This document shows, one piece after another, positions 1-8,337 of a stretch of DNA of 64,000 nt (the first letter of the stretch is position 1; the number at the start of each line of letters is the position of its first letter). The position numbers and the translations under genes were made by a program. Origin of the DNA: Paenibacillus sp. TCA20 (GTDB lineage Bacteria > Bacillota > Bacilli > Paenibacillales > Paenibacillaceae); assembly GCF_000732325.1 (NCBI RefSeq), contig NZ_BBIW01000010.1:124001-188000 (forward strand), given 5' to 3'. The notes below the pieces were generated by a model. That model saw nothing but the letters and a program-made list of their open reading frames with translations. It did not search any database and was not told where the DNA came from.

Positions 1-45
1 GGCGAAGATACGCCGATCGTTGTGAATCAAAGCACCAATCTGTAA
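1..45 (+). CDS. C-terminal end of an upstream gene (partial)
   Basis: Frame 1 is open from the first base and ends at TAA 43-45, giving the final residues GEDTPIVVNQSTNL. The stop is immediately followed by the AGGAGGTG ribosome binding site of the next gene, so the two genes are probably co-transcribed. In contractile-tail phages the gene before the baseplate J-like gene is often another baseplate wedge protein (gpW/gp25-like or similar), but 14 residues are too few to identify it. Confidence 0.7.
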   Translation, partial: GEDTPIVVNQSTNL

Positions 46-62
46 GGAGGTGAAAAAGAAAA

Positions 63-911
63 ATGGCGTTAATTAAGCGTACTGCAAATGAAATTCTTTC
101 AGATGCAATGACAATTCTATCAAGAAATACGCCGATAACGAACTACAAGCCGGGAGCTATTGCAAGATCCTTATTGGAGTCCATGAAGGATGAGTTTCCT
201 AACCTGTACGACTTTGCAGAAGAAACGTTAAATATGGGCTTTCTCAGCAAAGCAGACGATGAGTATCTTGATCTGATCGGTGCATTATTCAGTTATCCTC
301 GTCGAATGGTTGAGACGGTAAACAGTGATGGCTCAATAACCACAGCTCCACTTGATAAAGAGACGTACCGGTATGAGATATCTCAGCAAGTGCTTGTTGC
401 AGCTTCGGGAAACTATGCGGCACTTCGCTTAATTATCCTGACAGTGCCGGGAGTGGCCGACTGCATCGGAAAAGAATACACACATGGCACAGGAAGCTTT
501 AGCTTTACGATTATCCCGCAATATGGATTTAGCTTATCTCAGATCATGGCCGGTGTAGAGGATGCAATTGATAAGACAAAGTGTTTTGGCATTCGACCTA
601 ACATAGTTTTCCCTGCATCGGTTAACTTGGAGTTAAGGCTGCAAATTAGCTTTAGCGATCTAGCAACTACATCTGAACGAGAGCAAATTCGAATCAGTCT
701 TAGAGGCGAATTGATTAAATACTTTGGCAATTTCGATCTAGGCCAAGGATTTGTTTATAACGATTTTGTTCAGCAGGTGATGGACATTGACAGAAAAGTG
801 GCAGACTTCACAGTTCAGAAGTTTTACCTGAATGATGAACCTGCTTTGCTTACGAATCAAAGCATCCTAGAAGATGAGCTATTAACACCGATAGACATCG
901 TAATAGAATAG
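63..911 (+). CDS. Baseplate J-like protein
   Basis: 282 residues. The order of features fits the baseplate J / XkdT-like family: an N-terminal segment in which a helix containing PGAIARSLLES leads into a region ending in GFLSKADDEYLDLIG, then a middle region with VPGVADC, then a beta-rich C-terminus (LELRLQISFSDL followed by an amphipathic helix and FVYNDFVQQVMDI). Such proteins form the wedges of the baseplate in myophages and contractile injection systems. The start ATG lies 12 bases after AAGGAGGTGAAA. It stands at the head of the tail fibre locus, the usual place for this family. Family assignment is from sequence pattern, not a search. Confidence 0.75.
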   Translation: MALIKRTANEILSDAMTILSRNTPITNYKPGAIARSLLESMKDEFPNLYDFAEETLNMGFLSKADDEYLDLIGALFSYPRRMVETVNSDGSITTAPLDKETYRYEISQQVLVAASGNYAALRLIILTVPGVADCIGKEYTHGTGSFSFTIIPQYGFSLSQIMAGVEDAIDKTKCFGIRPNIVFPASVNLELRLQISFSDLATTSEREQIRISLRGELIKYFGNFDLGQGFVYNDFVQQVMDIDRKVADFTVQKFYLNDEPALLTNQSILEDELLTPIDIVIE

Positions 912-962
912 GTTGTTTGGTTCGGTATAATGTACTAAACTAAACAGAAAGGTGGAATACAC

Positions 963-1547
963 ATGGCGATCCATCGCATTCGTGTAGAGCAGGTCCGGTC
1001 GCAAGATCCGGAACAGAGCAGCTTAGCTGAGCAGTTAAATGGGATTGGAAAACCATATTATGAGTTTGTTACGCCCCAATCAGGACAGAAAGATATTCCC
1101 GTAGGCAAGCCATATCAGCCTGGCGATGGAGAGTTGCTTGTCTTCCTCAATGGTCAAAAGGCAGTCCCTACTGTTGACCCTGTACTATTCAATGGTGACT
1201 ACGTTGAATTTGATCAAAAAAAGATACGATTCCTAGAGCCACTTGTAGACGGTGATATTGTCGAGCTTCGCATGGCAGGCAAAGGGCAGGGTGTTGCATA
1301 TGTAGTCGATCATTTCCATGCCTATCGTGAGAAACCAATCGGCGTCATAGATGGAGTGAACAAGATATTTTTCTTGAGCCGAACGCCAAGAGGCAATACA
1401 GAGCTGGTGTTTTTAAACGGCATACTGCGTGACCGCGGGGAAGAAGAGGATTATGTGATCGAAGGAAACAAGATCACTATGGTAGAGGCGCCGCCGATAA
1501 ATGCCAAAATTCTTGTGAACTACGACTTACTATATGTGAACGCATAA
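963..1547 (+). CDS. Tail/baseplate structural protein with two copies of a VFLNG beta module
   Basis: 194 residues, family name not recognised. It contains two related segments: residues about 55-103, beginning ELLVFLNGQK and ending GDIVELRMA, and residues about 144-192, beginning ELVFLNGIL and ending KILVNYDLLY. Each follows the pattern strand, NG turn, strand, a Y/F-hydrophobic-G strand, P-x-x-x-D/A and a final I-V-x-Y strand. The same pattern recurs in larger tail proteins of this window. The start has AAAGGTGG upstream. The 51-bp gap before the gene contains TATAAT at 926-931 but no convincing -35 element, so it is probably co-transcribed with the J-like gene. Likely a small adaptor or fibre-attachment protein; this is inference from position. 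Confidence 0.6.
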   Translation: MAIHRIRVEQVRSQDPEQSSLAEQLNGIGKPYYEFVTPQSGQKDIPVGKPYQPGDGELLVFLNGQKAVPTVDPVLFNGDYVEFDQKKIRFLEPLVDGDIVELRMAGKGQGVAYVVDHFHAYREKPIGVIDGVNKIFFLSRTPRGNTELVFLNGILRDRGEEEDYVIEGNKITMVEAPPINAKILVNYDLLYVNA

Positions 1548-1561
1548 GGAGGGAATAAGCA

Positions 1562-2095
1562 ATGGCAACTACTAAAATATTACGAGAAGACCTGGCGTTT
1601 GAGATTCGACAGCTTCTGGTGGATATTGAGAACTCTCGTTTCGGTAAAGAAACCCTTGCGGCAAAGATTGAAGAACTTGGATTGGATATTACAGTCGAGA
1701 GATTGGATGATTCCTACCAAGCTTTAATTCAAGCCCTGGTCGATGATAAAGAGTCTACCGGAAAGAACGTCATAGAGCGTATCGAAGATTTAACTGCAGG
1801 TGCAGCTGACGTTCAAGACCTAAAGACAAAGATTAATATGCTTGGTGAATACGGTAATTTCAATGAGGTATTCAGTTATGATACAAGCGGTAACGTAAAT
1901 AAGCATACCGTCACAGGCGATGTAGCTTTCACGATTGATTATGTCTATACGGATGCTGCTAACGGCATCTTGAATTATTCGGAGAAAAAGTATACGGATC
2001 CGGAAGGCAAGAACGTGACGATCAAGAAGATTTACACTTATGATTCTGCCACTGGAAACATCACAGGCATTTCAACAACTACCACAATCGTATAA
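1562..2095 (+). CDS. Hypothetical structural protein
   Basis: 177 residues, not recognised. The N-terminal 80 residues are rich in charged helix-forming residues (EIRQLLVDIENSRFG, then LAAKIEELGLDI and a segment ending IERIEDLTAG) and look like a coiled coil or helical bundle. The C-terminal half is beta-rich with short repeats of the type YDTSGNV, YTDAANGIL and YDSATGNI, each a Tyr-Asp/Thr turn resembling YD-type repeats. A good site, AAGGAGGGAATAAGC, precedes the ATG. Position between a baseplate-like gene and the fibre genes suggests a fibre stalk or adaptor. Confidence 0.6.
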   Translation: MATTKILREDLAFEIRQLLVDIENSRFGKETLAAKIEELGLDITVERLDDSYQALIQALVDDKESTGKNVIERIEDLTAGAADVQDLKTKINMLGEYGNFNEVFSYDTSGNVNKHTVTGDVAFTIDYVYTDAANGILNYSEKKYTDPEGKNVTIKKIYTYDSATGNITGISTTTTIV

Positions 2096-2110
2096 AGGCG
2101 GTGGACATCA

Positions 2111-3613
2111 ATGGATATTATTTCACTTGGTAAAGCAACTCAAGCAATGAATCAGATTAAAGAGCTAAGTGAGAGCATTGTTGCGCCGCAAGCTGAAAGC
2201 CATTTCCCAACCGTCGATGCACGGTTGGATTGGCTGGAAGCACAAGCGGCAAAAGCTAAGGGTGTTAATTCAAAAAGCATAATCTTATCCGAGGGAACTT
2301 TTGATAAGACCGAATATATTGCAGGCGCTATTCGATTAAAAAAGGCTGGCGAGATAATTGGGGATGACTATAAGCCAGGATGGCAAGTAGTTACCTCTGT
2401 TCAATTTGCTAACGGGCTTACTCTAACTTTTGATGCAGGAGCAGGGAATCAAAAAAGAATAGAAAAAATGTGGGTAAATGGAAGTCAGCATAGCTGGAGT
2501 CAATGGAGGTTTACCTTGGTATCCTTTAATTTATATGGTTCGAATGACAATGTGAATTTCGACCTTCTTTATTCCGGTGTGCAAAATTCATTGACGAGCA
2601 AGGAACATTTTTTCGTAAATGAAAATTACTACCGTTATTATAAGATGGCGGATATGGTTGGATATAATGGCGGCGGCGATGTTGCAGTAAAAGGTGTAAA
2701 CATGTATGAAAGAGCTTTTCAGAACACCTATGTAACAGAAGGAAGCTGGGAGTCCGGAATCTCAGATCTTGGAGAAGGATGGCTTTCTACTTTAGAAGCC
2801 ATAAGGCAGGTTGTCGGCATACAAGGATTAATTGCAACACCACCAATGACAGCAATATCTAATGAAGTTGGGACAATTATTGCAAGCTCATCTTACTTTG
2901 GAAATGCTGCACTCATTGAGGCATTTGACCAGGTTGAAAGTGCAATGGGATGGCAAGGAGCAGGCACAACAAATCAATGGCTTGGATTCAGATTCACAAA
3001 GCCGATTGTTATTAATGAATATCGAATGGTTACAACCCGAAACGACCAAATGCATCGTGCTCCAAAAAGTTGGCGTTTTGAAGCTAGCAACGATGGAACG
3101 AATTGGATAGTGCTTGATGAACAAGAAAATCAAACAGGTTGGGCATATCTTGTCTCCAGAGACTTTAAGGTAGATAATTCTACAGCATATACTCATTACC
3201 GGGTGTACTGTTTTAACAACAACGGCGGAAGTTCCTATACTAACATCGGAGAATTAAAGCTCATTGAAGGTAAAGGTGAAGTTGATATTCAAGTTGCAGG
3301 CTCTGAAGACGGGATAAACTTCGATTCATATCAGCCAATTACAACGATGCCTCAAACTAAGTTTGTAAAATTTAAAGCCAGCATCTCTGCTGGAGCAGCG
3401 CAAGGAGAAACTACCTCTTTTGACTTCAACCAGTCTAGCGATCAAAACAAATTCACCCTCAATGATCAAACAATTGCTGATGGAAAGTTGCAACTAAAAA
3501 CCTCTTATTCAGAAACTATGAATCAAGAATCCGTCACAGAAGGTGGAGCTATCTATTCTGCAATAATAGATAAGACGGCATTTAAGTCTATAGAGAAAGT
3601 GAGTGTGAAGTGA
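2111..3613 (+). CDS. Tail fibre protein with MDIIS N-terminus and two discoidin-like domains
   Basis: 500 residues. The protein begins MDIISLGKATQAM and continues with a short coiled coil; the same start occurs in two other fibre genes (8338 and 13440), so this is probably a shared docking or trimerising module. Residues about 84-200 and 240-388 resemble F5/8 type C (discoidin) domains; the second carries the recurrent pattern APKSWRFEASNDGTNW, then a W and a YxxYR strand ending IGELKLIEG. Such domains usually bind carbohydrate. The C-terminus (TTSFDFNQSSDQNKFTLNDQ) looks like a beta module. The next gene starts two bases after the stop. Confidence 0.7.
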   Translation: MDIISLGKATQAMNQIKELSESIVAPQAESHFPTVDARLDWLEAQAAKAKGVNSKSIILSEGTFDKTEYIAGAIRLKKAGEIIGDDYKPGWQVVTSVQFANGLTLTFDAGAGNQKRIEKMWVNGSQHSWSQWRFTLVSFNLYGSNDNVNFDLLYSGVQNSLTSKEHFFVNENYYRYYKMADMVGYNGGGDVAVKGVNMYERAFQNTYVTEGSWESGISDLGEGWLSTLEAIRQVVGIQGLIATPPMTAISNEVGTIIASSSYFGNAALIEAFDQVESAMGWQGAGTTNQWLGFRFTKPIVINEYRMVTTRNDQMHRAPKSWRFEASNDGTNWIVLDEQENQTGWAYLVSRDFKVDNSTAYTHYRVYCFNNNGGSSYTNIGELKLIEGKGEVDIQVAGSEDGINFDSYQPITTMPQTKFVKFKASISAGAAQGETTSFDFNQSSDQNKFTLNDQTIADGKLQLKTSYSETMNQESVTEGGAIYSAIIDKTAFKSIEKVSVK

Positions 3614-3614
3614 T

Positions 3615-4763
3615 ATGGCAGCGCCAGCAACAACAGGTCTGTTGAGAACAAAAGTGGCCGAAATGGAAATAGGGGATTATATTAAGTGCGGATTACAAGT
3701 GAACCCCAGTAGAATATTTAATCACTTAGGGAAAATTGACGAATTAAATGACGGTGCCGGGATTAATAAAGAGATGCCTTTGACTGGATTAACTTACTCA
3801 TCAAATGGTGTCGATGCTCATATAGGATATTTTTATTTTATCAAAGTCTCCAAGGGGCTCCTTATTGCGGATAGGATTTGCTTAACAGGCCAAACCGGAA
3901 GCTGGAATGATCTGAATAAAACAAAGCATATAGAAGGGGTTCCATGGAATAGTGGAAATAATATCCCTGTGATGACCAGTAATACTGTGCCTAGTGGATT
4001 GGCAAGTGCCAGCAGTGAATGGGTTGGACAACCCGCGTTTAAAGCCTTTGATGGCAATATTTCGAATGCAGGCAATGCTTGGGTGACTAATTCAACAATA
4101 GGCGGATGGTTACAATATGATTTTCCAGAGCCTAGGGTTATTACAGGATACGCAGTATGTCCTCAAATTTCAAATCTATTAAGAAGCCCTAAAGACTGGA
4201 CATTTGAAGCATGGGATGAAACTGAGTCAAGATGGGTTATTCTCGATCAACGAATTGGCATTATTGGGTGGGCGAGCAATGCATTCATGAATTTCTCATT
4301 TGCAAATAAAAAGGTTTATTCCAAATATCGAATTAATGTGTCTGCTAATAGTGGAGATGCTACATATCTCTCTATTCAAGAGATGCAGCTATTCGAAGTC
4401 TCAGGAGTAATTAGAACACTTACAGGTGGAGTTGCCTTCGCGGATTCTGAAGGAAATAAAGCTTTAACTGAACAGAATCCACCACAGGGAGCTTGGCCGA
4501 CCAATAATGAATGGGATCGCTATATCACAAAATATCCAGAGAGCCGAATACAAGAAGGTAAAACGTTAAATGACATATTTCATTTTGCTGAATGTATGAC
4601 ATGGACACAAGACACCGGTTCTGACGGAATAAGCTCAGGATCAGCAGCTAGGAGAGTTATAAGAGGCGGATCTAATGGGGTCGCTTTCTATAACACTTAT
4701 AGTTCTGATAATGCCAACATTCAAGTTGGATTCCGTCCAGTGCTTGAATATAAGGAGGTGTAA
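3615..4763 (+). CDS. Fibre tip-like protein: lectin/FGE-like fold split by a discoidin domain
   Basis: 382 residues. The first about 115 residues (with YFYFIKVSKG, LLIADRICL, GSWNDLN) and the last about 115 (LTGGVAF, NEWDRYI, RRVIRGGS, VGFRPVLEY) match, in order, the two halves of a continuous domain in the next gene. The RGG and GFRPVLE motifs are typical of the C-type-lectin/formylglycine-generating-enzyme-like fold used for ligand binding by phage tips. Between the halves sits a discoidin-like domain, residues about 117-267 (MTSNTVPSGLASASS, PKDWTFEAWDE, IQEMQLFEVSG). So one binding domain seems inserted into a loop of another. The ATG follows the upstream stop by one base; the gene ends with the AAGGAGGTG site of the next gene. 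Confidence 0.65.
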   Translation: MAAPATTGLLRTKVAEMEIGDYIKCGLQVNPSRIFNHLGKIDELNDGAGINKEMPLTGLTYSSNGVDAHIGYFYFIKVSKGLLIADRICLTGQTGSWNDLNKTKHIEGVPWNSGNNIPVMTSNTVPSGLASASSEWVGQPAFKAFDGNISNAGNAWVTNSTIGGWLQYDFPEPRVITGYAVCPQISNLLRSPKDWTFEAWDETESRWVILDQRIGIIGWASNAFMNFSFANKKVYSKYRINVSANSGDATYLSIQEMQLFEVSGVIRTLTGGVAFADSEGNKALTEQNPPQGAWPTNNEWDRYITKYPESRIQEGKTLNDIFHFAECMTWTQDTGSDGISSGSAARRVIRGGSNGVAFYNTYSSDNANIQVGFRPVLEYKEV

Positions 4764-4766
4764 TAT

Positions 4767-7700
4767 ATGGCAACAATAGGACAAACATTAACTGCTCCAG
4801 AAACAGGATGGAAACGTATTGACAATACAGATAGTAAATTTGTTTTGTCTGGAAGTTGGGGAAGCTCAACTAATGAAGGTCATTACGGTGGATCCGGGCT
4901 ATATAATGGATCAGCTAATGCGAATGCGAAGGTATCCTTCAGATTTTATGGGACTAAAATAAGATGGATTGGCTACAATTCGAACACAGAAGATTATCAT
5001 GAATCAGTAAAAATCACTATAGATGGTATATCTGAAACATTTAGCTCCGTAGGGGGTAGCACTTTATTTCAGGCATTACAGTATGAAAAGAATGGGCTTC
5101 CTTTAGGCTTCCATACCGTTGAGGTTAGTGCGGACTCTATTGCTAAGTACTTCTATTTTGATGCTATTGATATTGATGAAGGTGGATATTTAACGGTATT
5201 GATTGGTGGCCAATTAACCAGCCCGGAAGCTGGATGGAAGCGTATAGAGAACAATGATCCGCTTATTCAATATGCTGCCAATAGAGTATCAAGTGATATT
5301 AACTATAATGCAGGTACAATAAAATTTAGGTTTTCAGGCTCGAAGCTCAGACTTTTATATAATTATAATGTTTTCGATGTCTTAGATATTGATGGAGTAG
5401 AATATGAACTGCTTCCGGCTGCTAATGAGTCAAATAAAGTAGTATTTGAAATACTTGATCTCACCGACTCAAATCATGTAGCAACAATTACAACCCACAC
5501 AGGGAGTGATTGGTACTCACAGTTTAATGCGTTTGATATTGATGGAGATGGCAGCATACTTCCTTTAATAGGAGGAGCGCTAACTGCACCGCAGGATGGA
5601 TGGAAGAGATATGATGATCAGTATCCAGGTTTTAAATATAAAGGGAGCTGGACTGCAAATAGCGCAGGAGATACAGGAGCATACAAAGGTGTAACCAGAG
5701 TCTGCAATAACGCATCTGTAGACACAGATGTAATATCATTTCGTTTTACGGGCGATCGCATTCGCATTATTGCTAAAACAAACACAAAACATTCAAATAA
5801 TGTGATAGTTCGAATAGATGGTGTCGAAGAGGTTTTCTCTATTAGAGATACACTAATGCAACAAAGACTAGCCTACGAGAAAACTCTCTCTGACAGTAAT
5901 GAGCATGTAGTTGAGATTACAGGGACGGGCTTAATCGTCTTTGATGCTGTTGATATTAAAGCTGATGGCCGCCTTCTACATCCAGATGAAGCAACCGATG
6001 TTGCTAATCTTGAAGTAGGCAAGCGCATAAGATGTAATTACGTTGTAACGACCAGCGGGACGGTGGGAGCGTTTAGTAATCTCGGGAAAGAGACAGGCGA
6101 TTTCCTAGCGCCATCTGGCCCATCTGTGCCAAATGGAGACTTCTATTTCATTATGGTTGAAGATTGGAATGGCAAGAAGATTCTTATTGCAGACCGAAAT
6201 ATTCAAACTAATATTACATGGAATGAATTAAATAGCTCGGGCGTTGCCTCTGGAAGCGGTGTTAAGGCGCTTGTCTCTGATAATGGCAGCGAAGGCACAG
6301 TGCGTTTAATGACTGGGGGTAATAGTTCTGCCAATAAAGATAACCAATGGGATATATATATCGTCAACTCTTCATTAAACGGGGCAATTACAGCCGGAGA
6401 TAATAATGTTTGGAATTATGGTGTTTATGGTTCATGGACTTCTACAACTCACAACAACAGTGCGACCTACCGAACATTGAGAGGAGGCGGCACTGTAACT
6501 GCAATGGGCGCATCAGCTACGTCTAGTGCTGCACCGGGATTTAGACCAGTCTTAGAAATCGAGCCGCCACCTATCATTCAAAAGTTCCTTATACAAGATG
6601 GAGAAGAGATTAAAAGGCTTGTATTTGCCGAGAATCAATCTTCTGTAAATTTAGCAGGGAGCCAATATGTAGAGGCTCCTCTTTCCAATAGTCTGAATAT
6701 TGGTGGAGACTTTACGCTGCAAGCGTGGGTTAAATTAAATGCCAGCGGTATTTCAGGGAGTGTTATCTCTAAATGGGGAGCAGCAGGCTTAGGGAATGCT
6801 TCCTATCTGTTAACAATTACCGAAGGTAAAGTTCAAGGCGCCACTCATAACGGATTCAGAACTTCATCGGTAGCTGGTGCGACATTGCTTCCCGTCAACA
6901 CTTGGGTCAATATTGCTGTGGTCTTACAAGGAACTGCCCTGTCTGTTTATGTTAATGGGGTTATCGACGGAGTTCAGAATAATGTTGTTCTTCCGCAGGC
7001 TGCTTCTAATTACAAACTAAATCTAGGTCGTGAATCCAGCGGATTAAACCTCTTTAATGGATTTATTGATGAGGTTAGTATTTGGACAAGAGCGCTTTCT
7101 CCTGATGAGATAAAGAGAAATAGTGAAGTTCTCTTAACTGGAAAAGAAGTAGGATTGGCAGCTTACTGGGACTTTGAAGAAGGAGAAGGAATGACTATTG
7201 CTGATAAATCAGATAACCATAATGATGGACATCTAACATCATCCTCAGTTTGGGTTGCAGATGCTTCGCCAGTAAAGGGAGATAAGTTCTGGAAAGTAGT
7301 CGGGGCGACTCCTGCTGCAAAAGATTATTTTGACTTAGATGGAATGGATGATTTAGAAATCATTAAGAATGAGGACATTTTATCTTTAACTTCTTCCACT
7401 CCTAAAGTTTTAGTCTGGACGGATTATACAGAAGTCAATCCAGTTTTAAACACAGTGGCTTTGCCTAAAGAGAAAATAATAATGCCAGTAGGCGATATTG
7501 AAATCCCTGAAGAAGGCATTAATTCTATTAACCTGAATGCTACTGGAATTAAGGCTATTGCAAGTATTGATCAAGGGCAGACTTGGAAGGCATGGGATGG
7601 ATCGAGTTGGATTACGGTCACGCCTGATGCTCCAGGAGTTAAGACAAGCGGAATGACACCAGAAATATTCAACAGCCTTAACAGTGATCAGTGGAGTATG

Positions 7701-8300
7701 CTGATTCAATCCTCAGATACAATCCGTTTCGCTTATTATCTTGAAATGGAATCCCTGCAGGATGAAGTATACGCAGATGAGATTAGCTTTACTGCTAATG
7801 CTGTCACAACTGTAACGCCTTACATTGAGTCGATAAAAGTGACTTATGATGAACTTACAATCAAAGGGCGCCTTGAGGATCTGGAGCGAATCAACACGAT
7901 TAATATGGCAAAGCTCAATTTTAAGAGTAATGCTTTACTTGTCTCAGAAAAATACAGTCTATATGACCTGGTGATCGATACATTCGAGACAAATGGTGGA
8001 ATAGACGCATCGCTGACCACGGCAAACTATGATACAATCAACAAGAGATATAATGGCTCAGGTGTGATTGTAACGCCATACGAAGAAGTTAATTCATATC
8101 GGAAACAGCTATTGATTGTGGCTGACGCAACATCTGATGTGCAAGTCGCTTATTCTATGAATGACGGCGGCACATGGAAAACTGGGGCGCTGAATACCCT
8201 GATTGACATTTCAAATGACACAGGCAACAAGCTGAAAATAAAAGTAACATTGCCGGCTGCCGGTTCGAATATTACGGCACTGGCTTACTCTTGGGCGTAG
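4767..8300 (+). CDS. Large multidomain tail fibre: three CBM-like repeats, lectin/FGE-like, LamG-like
   Basis: 1177 residues. Residues 1-143, 144-265 and 266-404 are three diverged repeats, each opening with a G-x-x-L-T-x-P-x-x-GWKR motif and ending in a FDAIDID/FDAVDIK strand; they look like carbohydrate-binding beta-sandwiches. Residues about 411-600 form a C-type-lectin/FGE-like domain (FYFIMVED, ITWNELN, TLRGGG, PGFRPVLE). Residues about 624-830 are LamG/concanavalin-like (FTLQAWVKLN, WVNIAVVLQG, FNGFIDEVSIWTRALS). Residues from 840 carry a module also found in the 10206 protein (FDLDGMDD) and a C-terminal beta module ending LAYSWA. Probably a receptor-binding fibre. Clear site AAGGAGGTGTAATAT before the ATG. 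Confidence 0.7.
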   Translation: MATIGQTLTAPETGWKRIDNTDSKFVLSGSWGSSTNEGHYGGSGLYNGSANANAKVSFRFYGTKIRWIGYNSNTEDYHESVKITIDGISETFSSVGGSTLFQALQYEKNGLPLGFHTVEVSADSIAKYFYFDAIDIDEGGYLTVLIGGQLTSPEAGWKRIENNDPLIQYAANRVSSDINYNAGTIKFRFSGSKLRLLYNYNVFDVLDIDGVEYELLPAANESNKVVFEILDLTDSNHVATITTHTGSDWYSQFNAFDIDGDGSILPLIGGALTAPQDGWKRYDDQYPGFKYKGSWTANSAGDTGAYKGVTRVCNNASVDTDVISFRFTGDRIRIIAKTNTKHSNNVIVRIDGVEEVFSIRDTLMQQRLAYEKTLSDSNEHVVEITGTGLIVFDAVDIKADGRLLHPDEATDVANLEVGKRIRCNYVVTTSGTVGAFSNLGKETGDFLAPSGPSVPNGDFYFIMVEDWNGKKILIADRNIQTNITWNELNSSGVASGSGVKALVSDNGSEGTVRLMTGGNSSANKDNQWDIYIVNSSLNGAITAGDNNVWNYGVYGSWTSTTHNNSATYRTLRGGGTVTAMGASATSSAAPGFRPVLEIEPPPIIQKFLIQDGEEIKRLVFAENQSSVNLAGSQYVEAPLSNSLNIGGDFTLQAWVKLNASGISGSVISKWGAAGLGNASYLLTITEGKVQGATHNGFRTSSVAGATLLPVNTWVNIAVVLQGTALSVYVNGVIDGVQNNVVLPQAASNYKLNLGRESSGLNLFNGFIDEVSIWTRALSPDEIKRNSEVLLTGKEVGLAAYWDFEEGEGMTIADKSDNHNDGHLTSSSVWVADASPVKGDKFWKVVGATPAAKDYFDLDGMDDLEIIKNEDILSLTSSTPKVLVWTDYTEVNPVLNTVALPKEKIIMPVGDIEIPEEGINSINLNATGIKAIASIDQGQTWKAWDGSSWITVTPDAPGVKTSGMTPEIFNSLNSDQWSMLIQSSDTIRFAYYLEMESLQDEVYADEISFTANAVTTVTPYIESIKVTYDELTIKGRLEDLERINTINMAKLNFKSNALLVSEKYSLYDLVIDTFETNGGIDASLTTANYDTINKRYNGSGVIVTPYEEVNSYRKQLLIVADATSDVQVAYSMNDGGTWKTGALNTLIDISNDTGNKLKIKVTLPAAGSNITALAYSWA

Positions 8301-8317
8301 GGGCTTTCCCTACTCCC
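8293..8317 (+). terminator. Possible intrinsic terminator or attenuating hairpin over a stop codon
   Basis: GTAGGG (8297-8302) pairs perfectly with CCCTAC (8308-8313) around a 5-base loop, and the flanking GGG/CCC adds three more pairs across a one-base mismatch. The stop codon of the 4767 gene lies in the 5' arm. The following AATTTATAAG is only weakly T-rich, so it may reduce rather than stop transcription before the next fibre gene. Confidence 0.5.
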
Positions 8318-8337
8318 AATTTATAAGAGGTGATCTA

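Noticed and set aside
913..931. TATAAT as a promoter before the 963 gene
   Set aside because: No -35 at a workable distance and the gene is closely spaced in an operon; kept only as a remark.
4590..6570. Possible diversity-generating retroelement target (RGG...GFRPVLE lectin-like ends in 3615 and 4767 products)
   Set aside because: The fold matches proteins that are often varied by such elements, but no reverse transcriptase gene and no template repeat were found in the window.
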